NCBI GenBank assembly: GCA_958496175.1
Contig: OY292279.1
Coordinates: 1,302,001 to 1,366,000 of the forward strand
DNA length: 64,000 bases
Reading direction: 5' to 3'
Source: Sisyra terminalis
Taxonomy: Eukaryota > Arthropoda > Insecta > Neuroptera > Sisyridae
This document shows, piece after piece, positions 1-11,508 of the stretch; position 1 is the stretch's first letter; the number at the start of each line of letters is the position of its first letter. The translations under genes and the position numbers were made by a program. A model generated the notes under the pieces. That model worked only from the letters and a program-made list of their open reading frames with translations, was not told where the DNA came from and made no database searches.

Positions 1-4
1 ACAA

Positions 5-343
5 GGATCTAGTTAACCAATGCTTTTTATTTTTTGCATAGTAGTTAAGGATGATTTAATCTTTAATATTCAACTCAATAATGGCGAAACAAATCATCCC
101 TTATATCCTTTTTATGCACTCGAAAATTGTCCTTTTTGAAATTTTGAAATGGAATTGTGATTGTCTTGTAACCCACAGGACAAATTTATTTTCACATTAT
201 ATTTCACTTGATAGCCTGGATTCATAATCCGTTGAGAAAACTATACCTCATAATGAATAGGCATCCCCTTTAAATGACCCAATATCAGTCGAATTTACTC
301 GCATAGACTTTAAACTCTATAACTTCCCGTTCTAATTTTACAA
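5..343 (+). repeat. Reference monomer, subtype A
   Basis: This first complete monomer (339 bp) serves as a reference. After TGCACTCGAAAATTG it carries the cassette CCTTTTTGAAATTTTGAAATGG, then GTGATTGTCTTGTAACCC and ACAGGACAAATTTATTTTC. Subtype A is the commonest form in the window. It contains a GTTAAC hexamer at 12-17 that recurs in most monomers. Variants within the subtype differ by TAACCC versus TACCCC before ACAGG, by AATAATGG, AATATTGG or AATTTTGG before CGAAAC, and by GAATAGGCACC versus GAAAAGTCACC or GAAAAGTCGCC near the end. Confidence 0.95.
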
Positions 344-682
344 GGATCTAGTTAACCAATGCTTTTTATTTTTTGCATAGTAGTTAAGAATGATTTAATC
401 TTTTATATTCAACTCAATTTTGGCGAAACAAATCATCCCTTATATCCTTTTCATGCACTCGAAAATTGTTCTTTTTGAAATTTTGAAATGGAATTGTGAT
501 TGTCTTGTAACCCACAGGTCAAAATTTTTTTAAAATTTTTTTCACTTGATAGCCTGAATTCATAATCCGTTGAGAAAACTAGACCTCATAATGAAAAGTC
601 ACCCCCTTTAAATGACCCAATATCAGTCGAATTTTTTCGCATAGACTTTCAACTCCTTAACCTCCCGTTCTAATTTTACAAG
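344..682 (+). repeat. Monomer, subtype D (T-tract replacement)
   Basis: A 339-bp monomer matching subtype A, except that the stretch after the ACAGG motif reads GTCAAAATTTTTTTAAAA and then a second T-tract. This replaces the usual ACAAATTTATTTTCACATTATAATT. Monomer length is unchanged, so it is a replacement and not an insertion. The same form recurs near 4910, 24140, 36590, 40660, 47100, 48795, 55150, 60910 and 61580, usually with GCCTGAATTC in place of GCCTGGATTC, which creates a GAATTC site. The linked changes mark D as one lineage. Confidence 0.85.
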
Positions 683-1019
683 GATCTAGTTAACCAATGC
701 TTTTTATTTTTTGCATAGTAGTTAAGAATGATTTAATCTTTAATATTCAACTCAATTTTGGAGAAAGAAATCATCCCTTATATCCTTTTTATGCACTCGA
801 AAATTGCCATTTTGAAACTTTGAGACGATATTACGGGTGTCCTTTGGAACACAGGACAAAATTTTTTTCACATTATTATTCACTTGATAGCCTGGATTCC
901 TAATCCGTTGAGAAAACTAGATCTCATAATGAAAAGTCACCCCCTTTAAATGACCCAATATCAGTCGAATTTTTTCACATAGACTTTAAACTCCTTAACT
1001 TCCCGTTCTAATTTTTCAG
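683..1019 (+). repeat. Monomer, subtype B (CGATATTGCGGG-type cassette)
   Basis: A 337-bp monomer whose mid cassette reads TTTGAGACGATATTACGGG then TGTCCTTTGGAACACAGG, in place of the subtype A ATGGAATTGTGATTGTC. Most later B monomers have ATTGCGGG. The substitution is dense over about 45 bp and the flanks stay close to A. Losing the subtype A stop codons leaves chance open frames of 60-89 codons on either strand in B-like monomers. Copies of this exact monomer lie at 1359 and 2375, and relatives are abundant from 9.9 to 31 kb. Confidence 0.88.
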
Positions 1020-1358
1020 GGATCTAGTTAACCAATGCTTTTTATTTTTTGCATAGTAGTTAAGGATGATTTAATCTTTAATATTCAATTCAATATTGGC
1101 GAAACAAATCATCCCTTATATCCTTTTTATGCACTCGAAAATTGTCCTTTTTGAAATTTTGAAATGGAATTGTGATTGTCTTGTAACCCACAGGACAAAT
1201 TTATTTTCACATTATAATTCACTTGATAGCCTGGATTCATAATCAGTTGAGAAAACTAAACCTCATAATGAAAAGTCGCCCCCTTTAAATGACCCAATAT
1301 CAGTCGAATTTTTTCGCATAGACTTTCAACTCCTTAACCTCCCGTTCTAATTTTACAA

Positions 1359-3390
1359 GGATCTAGTTAACCAATGCTTTTTATTTTTTGCATAGTAGTT
1401 AAGAATGATTTAATCTTTAATATTCAACTCAATTTTGGAGAAAGAAATCATCCCTTATATCCTTTTTATGCACTCGAAAATTGCCATTTTGAAACTTTGA
1501 GACGATATTACGGGTGTCCTTTGGAACACAGGACAAAATTTTTTTCACATTATAATTCACTTGATAGCCTGGATTCCTAATCCGTTGAGAAAACTAGATC
1601 TCATAATGAAAAGTCACCCCCTTTAAATGACCCAATATCAGTCGAATTTTTTCACATAGACTTTAAACTCCTTAACTTCCCGTTCTAATTTTTCAGGGAT
1701 CTAGTTAACCAATGCTTTTTATTTTTTGCATAGTAGTTAAGGATGATTTAATCTTTAATATTCAATTCAATATTGGCGAAACAAATCATCCCTTATATCC
1801 TTTTTATGCACTCGAAAATTGTCCTTTTTGAAATTTTGAAATGGAATTGTGATTGTCTTGTACCCCACAGGACAAAATTTTTTTTACATTATATTTCACT
1901 TGATAGCCTGGATTCATAATCCGTTGTGAAAACTAGACCTCATAATGAAAAGTCGCCCCCCTTAATTGACCCAATATCAGTCGAATTTACTCGCATAGAC
2001 TTTAAACTCTATAACTTCCCGTTCTAATTTTACAAGGATCTAGTTAACCAATGCTTTTTATTTTTTGCATAGTAGTTAAGGATGATTTAATCTTTAATAT
2101 TCAACTCAATAATGGCGAAACAAATCATCCCTTATATCCTTTTTATGCACTCGAAAATTGTCCTTTTTGAAATTTTGAAATGGAATTGTGATTGTCTTGT
2201 AACCCACAGGACAAATTTATTTTCACATTATATTTCACTTGATAGCCTGGATTCATAATCCGTTGAGAAAACTAGACCTCATAATGAAAAGTCACCCCCT
2301 TTAAATGACCCAATATCAGTCGAATTTACTCGCATAGACTTTAAACTCTATAACTTCCCGTTCTAATTTTACAAGGATCTAGTTAACCAATGCTTTTTAT
2401 TTTTTGCATAGTAGTTAAGAATGATTTAATCTTTAATATTCAACTCAATTTTGGAGAAAGAAATCATCCCTTATATCCTTTTTATGCACTCGAAAATTGC
2501 CATTTTGAAACTTTGAGACGATATTACGGGTGTCCTTTGGAACACAGGACAAAATTTTTTTCACATTATAATTCACTTGATAGCCTGGATTCCTAATCCG
2601 TTGAGAAAACTAGATCTCATAATGAAAAGTCACCCCCTTTAAATGACCCAATATCAGTCGAATTTTTTCACATAGACTTTAAACTCCTTAACTTCCCGTT
2701 CTAATTTTTCAGGGATCTAGTTAACCAATGCTTTTTATTTTTTGCATAGTAGTTAAGGATGATTTAATCTTTAATATTCAATTCAATATTGGCGAAACAA
2801 ATCATCCCTTATATCCTTTTTATGCACTCGAAAATTGTCCTTTTTGAAATTTTGAAATGGAATTGTGATTGTCTTGTACCCCACAGGACAAAATTTTTTT
2901 TACATTATATTTCACTTGATAGCCTGGATTCATAATCCGTTGTGAAAACTAGACCTCATAATGAAAAGTCGCCCCCCTTAATTGACCCAATATCAGTCGA
3001 ATTTACTCGCATAGACTTTAAACTCTATAACTTCCCGTTCTAATTTTACAAGGATCTAGTTAACCAATGCTTTTTATTTTTTGCATAGTAGTTAAGGATG
3101 ATTTAATCTTTAATATTCAACTCAATAATGGCGAAACAAATCATCCCTTATATCCTTTTTATGCACTCGAAAATTGTCCTTTTTGAAATTTTGAAATGGA
3201 ATTGTGATTGTCTTGTAACCCACAGGACAAATTTATTTTCACATTATATTTCACTTGATAGCCTGGATTCATAATCCGTTGAGAAAACTAGACCTCATAA
3301 TGAAAAGTCACCCCCTTTAAATGACCCAATATCAGTCGAATTTACTCGCATAGACTTTAAACTCTATAACTTCCCGTTCTAATTTTACAA
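1359..3390 (+). repeat. Trimeric higher-order repeat, two copies (1016 bp)
   Basis: Monomers at 1359, 1697 and 2036 are repeated in the same order at 2375, 2713 and 3052, an offset of 1016 bp or three monomers. The order is subtype B, then an A variant with CAATTCAATATTGG and TACCCCACAGG, then an A variant with CAACTCAATAATGG. The two trimers are nearly identical while neighbouring monomers within a trimer differ clearly, which is the usual mark of a higher-order unit. The B monomer at 683 is a further partial copy. Confidence 0.9.
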
Positions 3391-5078
3391 GGATCTAGTT
3401 AACCAATGCTTTTTATTTTTTGCATAGTAGTTAAGGATGATTTAATCTTTAATATTCAACTCAATATTGGCGAAACAAATCATCCCTTATATCCTTTTCA
3501 TGCACTCGAAAATTGTCCTTTTTGAAATTTTTAAATGGAATTGTGATTGTCTTGTAACCCACAGGACAAATTTATTTTCACATTATAATTCACTTGATAG
3601 CCTGGATTCATAATTCGTTGTGAAAACTAGACCTCATAATGAAAAGTCGCCCCCATTAAATGACCCAATATCAGTCGAATTTTTTCGCATAGACTTTCAA
3701 CTCCATAACCTCCCGTTCTAATTTTACAAGGATCTAGTTAACCAATGCTATTTATACTTTGCATAGTAGTTAAGGATGATTTAATCTTTAATATTCAACT
3801 CAATATTGGCGAAACAAATCATCCCTTATATCCTTTTCATGCACTCGAAAATTATCCTTTTTGAAATGGAATTGTGATTGTCTTGTACCCCACAGGACAA
3901 AATTTTTTTTACATTATATTTCACTTGATAGCCTGGATTCATAATCAGTTGAGAAAACTAAACCTCATAATGAAAAGTCGCCCCCTTTAAATGACCCAAT
4001 ATCAGTCGAATTTTTTCGCATAGACTTTCAACTCCTTAACCTCCCGTTCTAATTTTACAAGGATCTAGTTAACCAATGCTATTTATATTTTGCATAGTAG
4101 TTAAGGATGATTTAATCTTTAATATTCAACTCAATATTGGCGAAACAAATCATCCCTTATATCCTTTTTATGCACTCGAAAATTGTCCTTTTTGAAATTT
4201 TGAAATGGAATTGTGATTGTCTTGTACCCCACAGGACAAAATTTTTTTTACATTATATTTCACTTGATAGCCTGGATTCATAATCCGTTGAGAAAACTTT
4301 ACCTCATAATGAATAGGCACCCCCTTTAAATGACCCAATATCAGTCGAATTTACTCGCATAGACTTTAAACTCTATAACTTCCCGTTCTAATTTTACAAG
4401 GATCTATTTAACCAATGCTTTTAATTTTTTGCATAGTAGTTAAGGATGATTTAATCTTTAATATTCAACTCAATATTGGCGAAACAAATCATCCCTTATA
4501 TCCTTTTCATGCACTCGAAAATTGTCCTTTTTGAAATGGAATTGTGATTGTCTTGTACCCCACAGGACAAAATTTTTTTTACATTATATTTCACTTGATA
4601 GCCTGGATTCATAATCAGTTGAGAAAACTAAACCTCATAATGAAAAGTCGCCCCCTTTAAATGACCCAATATCAGTCGAATTTTCTCGCATAGACTTTAA
4701 ACTCCTTAACCTCCCGTTCTAATTTTTCAGAGATATAGTTAACCAATGCTTTTTATTTTTTGCATAGTAGTTAAGAATGATTTAATCTTTAATATTCAAC
4801 TCAATTTTGGCGAAACAAATCATCCCTTATATCCTTTTTATGCACTCGAAAATTGTCCTTTTTGAAATTTTGAAATGGAATTGTGATTGTCTTGTAACCC
4901 ACAGGTCAAAATTTTTTTAAAATTTTTTTCACTTGATAGCCTGAATTCATAATCCGTTGAGAAAACTAGACCTCATAATGAAAAGTCACCCCCTTTAAAT
5001 GACCCAACATCAGTCGAATTTTTTCGCATAGACTTTCAACTCCTTAACCTCCCGTTCTAATTTTACAAGGATCTAGTT

Positions 5079-5408
5079 AACTAATGCTTTTTATTTTTGG
5101 CATAGTAGTTAAGGATGATTTAATCTTTAATATTCATTTCAATTTTGGCGAAACAACGCATCCCTTATATCCTTTTTATGCAATCCAAAATTTTTCCTTT
5201 TTGAAAATTTGATATCATCTTGCGGGTGTCCTTTGGGACACAGGACAAAATTTTTTTCACATTATAATTCACTTGATAGCCTGGATTCATAATCAGTTGA
5301 GAAAACTAAACCTCATAATGAAAAGTCGCCCCCTTTAAATGACCCAATATCAGTCGAATTTTCTCGCATTGACTTTAAACTCCTTAACTTCCCGTTCTAA
5401 TTTTTCAG
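5079..5408 (+). repeat. Monomer, subtype C (TGCAATCC form)
   Basis: A monomer of about 330 bp in which TGCACTCGAAAATTG is replaced by TGCAATCCAAAATTTTTCC and the cassette continues AAAATTTGATATCAT, then a GCGGG-type cassette and TGTCCTTTGGGACACAGG. Net length is about 9 bp below the usual monomer. Relatives are near 23735, 38217, 41945, 45673, 46695, 47370, 48390, 49068, 50087, 50425, 56778, 58480 and 59830. It is commonest in the 45-50 kb pentamer array. Confidence 0.85.
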
Positions 5409-8400
5409 GGATATAGTTAACCAATGCTTATTATTTTTTGCATAGTAGTTAAGGATGATTTAATCTTTAATATTCAACTCAATATTGGCGAAACAAATCA
5501 TCCCTTATATCCTTTTTATGCACTCGAAAATTGTCCTTTTTGAAATTTTGAAATGGAATAGTGATTGTCTTGTACCCCACAGGACAAAATTTTTTTTACA
5601 TTATATTTCACTTGATAGCCTGGATTCATAATCAGTTGAGAAAACTAAACCTCATTATGAAAAGTCACCCCCTTTAAATGACCCAACATCAGTCGAATTT
5701 TTTCGTTTAGACTTTCAACTCCATAACTTCCCGTTCTAATTTTACAAGGATCTAGTTAACCAATGCTTTATATTTTTTGCATAGTAGTTAAGGATGATTT
5801 AATCTTTAATATTCCAATCAATTTTGGCGAAACAAATCATCCCTTATATCCTTTTTATGCACTCGAAAATTGTCCTTTTTGAAATTTTGAAATGGAATTG
5901 TGATTGTCTTGTAACCCACAGGACAAAATTTTTTTCACATTTTATTTCACTTGATAGCCTGAATTCATAATCCCTTAAGAAAACTAGACCTCATAATGAA
6001 AAGTCACCCCCTTTAAATGACCCAACATCAGTCGAATTTTTTCGCATAGACTTTCAACTCCTTAACCTCCCGTTCTAATTTTACAAGGATCTAGTTAACC
6101 AATGCTTTTTATTTTTTGCATAGTTGTTAAGGATGATTTAATCTTTAATATTAATTTCAATTTTGGCGAAACAAATCATCTCTTATATCCTTTTTATGCA
6201 CTCGAAAATTGTCCTTTTTGAAATTTTGAAATGGAATTGTGATTGTCTTGTAACCCACAGGACAAATTTATTTTCACATTATAATTCACTTGATAGCCTG
6301 GATTCATAATCAGTTGAGAAAACTAAACCTCATAATGAAAAGTCGCCCCCTTTAAATGACCCAATATCAGTCGAATTTTTTCGCATAGACTTTCAACTCC
6401 ATAACTTCCCGTTCTAATTTTACAAGGATCTAGTTAACCAATGCTTTATATTTTTTGCATAGTAGTTAAGGATGATTTATTCTTTAATATTCCAATCAAT
6501 TTTGGCGAAACAAATCATCCCTAATATCCTTTTTATGCACTCGAAAATTGTCCTTTTTGAAATTTTGAAATGGAATTGTGATTGTCTTGTAACCCACAGG
6601 ACAAATTTTTTTTCTCATTATTATTCACTTGATAGCCTGGATTCATAATCCGTTGAGAAAACTAGATCTCATAAATAAAAGTCACCCCCTTTAAATGACC
6701 CAATATCAGTCGAATTTTCTCGCATTGACTTTCAACTCCTTAACTTCCCGTTCTAATTTTACAAGGATCTAGTTAACCAATGCTTTTTATTTTTTGCATA
6801 GTAGTTAAGAATGATTTAATCTTTAATATTCAGCTCAATTTTGGCGAAACAAATCATCCCTTATATCCTTTTTATGCACTCGAAAATTGTCCTTTTTGAA
6901 ATTTTGAAATGGAATTGTGATTGTCTTGTAACCCACAGGACAAATTTTTTTTCACATTATAATTCACTTGATAGCCTGGATTCATAATCCGTTGAGAAAA
7001 CAAGACCTCATAATGAAAAGTCGCCCCCTTTAAATGACCCAATATCAGTCGAATTTTCTCGCATTGACTTTCAACTCCTTAACTTCCCGTTCTAATTTTA
7101 CAAGGATATAGTTAACCAATGCTTTTTATTTTTTGCATAGTAGTTAAGGATGATTTAATCTTTAATATTCCAATCAATTTTGGCGAAACAAATCATCCCT
7201 TATATCCTTTTTATGCACTCGAAAATTGTCCTTTTTGAAATTTTGAAATGGAATTGTGATTGTCTTGTAACCCACAGGACAAAATTTTTTTCACATTTTA
7301 TTTCACTTGATTGCCTGAATTCATAATCAGTTGAGAAAACTAAACCTCATAATGAAAAGTCGCCCCCTTTAAATGACCCAATATCAGTCGAATTTTCTCG
7401 CATTGACTTTAAACTCCTTAACTTCCCGTTCTAATTTTTCAGGGATATAGTTAACCAATGCTTTTTATTTTTTGCATAGTAGTTAAGGATGATTTAATCT
7501 TTAATATTCAACTCAATATTGGCGAAACAAATCATCCCTTATATCCTTTTTATGCACTCGAAAATTGTCCTTTTTGAAATTTTGAAATGGAATAGTGATT
7601 GTCTTGTACCCCACAGGACAAAATTTTTTTTACATTATATTTCACTTGATAGCCTGGATTCATAATCAGTTGAGAAAACTAAACCTCATTATGAAAAGTC
7701 ACCCCCTTTAAATGACCCAACATCAGTCGAATTTTTTCGCATAGACTTTCAACTCCATAACTTCCCGTTCTAATTTTACAAGGATCTAGTTAACCAATGC
7801 TTTATATTTTTTGCATAGTAGTTAAGGATGATTTAATCTTTAATATTCCAATCAATTTTGGCGAAACAAATCATCCCTTATATCCTTTTTATGCACTCGA
7901 AAATTGTCCTTTTTGAAATTTTGAAATGGAATTGTGATTGTCTTGTAACCCACAGGACAAAATTTTTTTCACATTTTATTTCACTTGATTGCCTGAATTC
8001 ATAATCAGTTGAGAAAACTAAACCTCATAATGAAAAGTCGCCCCCTTTAAATGACCCAATATCAGTCGAATTTTCTCGCATTGACTTTAAACTCCTTAAC
8101 TTCCCGTTCTAATTTTTCAGGGATATAGTTAACCAATGCTTTTTATTTTTTGCATAGTAGTTAAGGATGATTTAATCTTTAATATTCAACTCAATATTGG
8201 CGAAACAAATCATCCCTTATATCCTTTTTATGCACTCGAAAATTGTCCTTTTTGAAATTTTGAAATGGAATAGTGATTGTCTTGTACCCCACAGGACAAA
8301 ATTTTTTTTACATTATATTTCACTTGATAGCCTGGATTCATAATCAGTTGAGAAAACTAAACCTCATTATGAAAAGTCACCCCCTTTAAATGACCCAACA

Positions 8401-9110
8401 TCAGTCGAATTTTTTCGCATAGACTTTCAACTCCTTAACCTCCCGTTCTAATTTTACAAGGATCTAGTTAACCAATGCTTTTTATTTTTTGCATAGTTGT
8501 TAAGGATGATTTAATCTTTAATATTCATTTCAATTTTGGCGAAACAAATCATCTTATATCCTTTTTATGCACTCGAAAATTGTCCTTTTTGAAATTTTGA
8601 AATGGAATTGTGATTGTCTTGTAACCCACAGGACAAATTTATTTTCACATTATAATTCACTTGATAGCCTGGATTCATAATCAGTTGAGAAAACTAAACC
8701 TCATAATGAAAAGTCGCCCCCTTTAAATGACCCAATATCAGTCGAATTTTTTCGCATAGACTTTCAACTCCATAACTTCCCGTTCTAATTTTACAAGGAT
8801 CTAGTTAACCAATGCTTTTTATTTTTTGCATAGTAGTTAAGGATGATTTATTCTTTAATATTCCAATCAATTTTGGCGAAACAAATCATCCCTAATATCC
8901 TTTTTATGCACTCGAAAATTGTCCTTTTTGAAATTTTGAAATGGAATTGTGATTGTCTTGTAACCCACAGGACAAATTTTTTTTCTCATTATTATTCACT
9001 TGATAGCCTGGATTCATAATCCGTTGAGAAAACTAGATCTCATAAATAAAAGTCACCCCCTTTAAATGACCCAATATCAGTCGAATTTTTTCGCATAGAC
9101 TTTCAACTCC
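5400..9110 (+). repeat. Seven-monomer higher-order repeat (offset about 2372 bp)
   Basis: Rare variants recur in the same order. TAGTTGTTAAGG at 6121 recurs at 8494 (2373 bp) and ACTAGATCTCATAAATAAA at 6661 recurs at 9032 (2371 bp). The 2-bp difference is explained by ATCATCTTATATCC near 8551 in place of ATCATCTCTTATATCC. Seven monomers of 339 bp make 2373 bp. The unit overlaps the dimer repeat listed next, which suggests that one round of exchange acted on the product of another. Confidence 0.8.
7140..8430 (+). repeat. Dimeric higher-order repeat (678 bp)
   Basis: A rare AATAGTGATTGTC variant (GTGATT at 5561) recurs at 7595 and 8273. The last two are 678 bp apart, exactly two monomers, with matching flanks on both sides. 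The first and second lie six monomers (2034 bp) apart. One dimer member carries CCAATCAATTTTGG and TTGCCTGAATTC. The other carries GGGATATAG, TACCCCACAGG and CCTCATTATG with CAACATCAG. Confidence 0.85.
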
Positions 9111-10152
9111 TTAACTTTCCGTTCTAATTTTACAAGGATCTAGTTAACCAATGCTTTTTATTTTTTGCATAGTAGTTAAGAATGATTTAATCTTTAATAT
9201 TCAACTCAATTTTGGCGAAACAAATCATCCCTTATATCCTTTTTATGCACTCGAAAATTGTCCTTTTTGAAATTTTGAAATGGAATTGTGATTGTCTTGT
9301 AACCCACAGGACAATTTTTTTTTCACATTATAATTCACTTGATAGCCTGGATTCATAATCAGTTGAGAAAACTAAACCTCATAATGAAAAGTCGCCCCCT
9401 TTATATGACCCAATATCAGTCGAATTTTCTCGCATAGACTTTAAACTCCATAACTTCCCGTTCTAATTTTTCAGGAATCTAGTTAACCAATGCTTTTTAT
9501 TTTTTGCATAGTAGTTAAGAATGATTTAATCTTTAATATTCTACTCCATTTTGGCGGAACAAAATATCTCTTATATCCTTTTTATGCACTCGAAAATTGT
9601 CCTTTTTGAAATTTTGAAATGGAATGGTGAATGTCTTGTAACCCACAGGACAAATTTATTTTCACATTATAATTCACTTGATATCCTGGATTCATAATCC
9701 GTTGTGAAAACTAGACCTCATAATGAAAAGTCACCCCCTTTAAATGACCCAATATCAGTCGAATTTTTTCGCATAGACTTTCAACTCCTTACCTTTCCGT
9801 TCTAATTTTACAAGGATCTAGTTAACCAATGCTTCTTATTTTTTGCATAGTAGTTAAGGATGATTTAATCTTTAATATTCAAGTCAATTTTGGCGCAACA
9901 AATCATCCCTTATATCCTTTTTATGCACTCGAAAATTGCCCTTTTTGAAACTTTGAGACGATATTGCGGGTGTCCTTTGGAACACAGGACAAAATTGTTT
10001 TCTCATTATTATTCACTTGATAGCCTGGATTCATAATCCGTTAAGAAAACTAGATCTCATAATGAAAAGTCACCCCCTTTAAATGACCCAATATCAGTCG
10101 AATTTTTTCGCATAGACTTTCAACTCCTTAACTTCCCGTTCTAATTTTTCAG

Positions 10153-11508
10153 GGATCTAGTTAACCAATGCTTTTTATTTTTTGCATAGTAGTTAAGGAT
10201 GATTTAATCTTTAATATTCAACTCAATTTTGGCGAAACAAAACGTCACTTATATCCTTTTTTTGCACTCGAAAATTGTCCTTTTTGAAATTTTGAAATGG
10301 AATTGTGATTGTCTTGTAACCCACAGGACAAAAATTTTTTCACATTGTATTTCACTTAATAACCTGGATTCATAATCCGTTGAGAAAACTAGACCTCATA
10401 ATGAAAAGTCACCCCCTTTAAATGACCCAATATCAGTCGAATTTTTTCGCATAGACTTTCAACTCCTTATTTTCCCGTTCTAACTTTACAAGGATCTAGT
10501 TAACCAATGCTTTTTATTTTTTGCATAGTAGTTAAGGATGATTTAATCTTTAATATTCAACTCAATTTTGGCGAAACAAAACGTCACTTATATCCTTTTT
10601 TTGCACTCGAAAATTGTCCTTTTTGAAATTTTGAAATGGAATTGTGATTGTCTTGTAACCCACAGGACAAAAATTTTTTCACATTGTATTTCACTTAATA
10701 ACCTGGATTCATAATCCGTTGAGAAAACTAGACCTCATAATGAAAAGTCACCCCCTTTAAATGACCCAATATCAGTCGAATTTTTTCGCATAGACTTTCA
10801 ACTCCTTATTTTCCCGTTCTAACTTTACAAGGATCTAGTTAACCAATGCTTTTTATTTTTTGCATAGTAGTTAAGGATGATTTAATCTTTAATATTCAAC
10901 TCAATTTTGGCGAAACAAAACGTCACTTATATCCTTTTTTTGCACTCGAAAATTGTCCTTTTTGAAATTTTGAAATGGAATTGTGATTGTCTTGTAACCC
11001 ACAGGACAAAAATTTTTTCACATTGTATTTCACTTAATAACCTGGATTCATAATCCGTTGAGAAAACTAGACCTCATAATGAAAAGTCACCCCCTTTAAA
11101 TGACCCAATATCAGTCGAATTTTTTCGCATAGACTTTCAACTCCTTATTTTCCCGTTCTAACTTTACAAGGATCTAGTTAACCAATGCTTTTTATTTTTT
11201 GCATAGTAGTTAAGGATGATTTAATCTTTAATATTCAACTCAATTTTGGCGAAACAAAACGTCACTTATATCCTTTTTTTGCACTCGAAAATTGTCCTTT
11301 TTGAAATTTTGAAATGGAATTGTGATTGTCTTGTAACCCACAGGACAAAAATTTTTTCACATTGTATTTCACTTAATAACCTGGATTCATAATCCGTTGA
11401 GAAAACTAGACCTCATAATGAAAAGTCACCCCCTTTAAATGACCCAATATCAGTCGAATTTACTCGCATAGACTTTAAACTCAATAACTTCCCGTTCTAA
11501 TTTTACAA
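10153..11508 (+). repeat. Four successive near-identical monomers
   Basis: Four monomers in a row share the rare combination AACGTCACTTATATCC, CCTTTTTTTGCACTCG, ACAAAAATTTTTTCACATTG and CACTTAATAACCTGG. The AACGTCACTT marker is at 10241, 10580, 10919 and 11258, exactly 339 bp apart each time. Elsewhere in the window adjacent monomers usually belong to different variants, so this is a recent monomer-level expansion. The fourth monomer ends differently (TACTCGCATAG, CTCAATAACTTCC), marking the edge of the expansion. Confidence 0.92.

Noticed and set aside
697..903. 68-codon open frame, repeated at 1374-1580 and 2390-2596, with a relative at 24995-25201
   Set aside because: It lies wholly inside satellite monomers that lack the usual stops. 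Copies are identical because the DNA is duplicated, and other monomers break the frame. No domain or coding signature is seen.
683..1019. CENP-B-box-like motif in the GCGGG cassette or in CCCGTTCTAATTTT
   Set aside because: Neither strand fits the TTCGNNNNANNCGGG core: the TTCG half is absent in both places.
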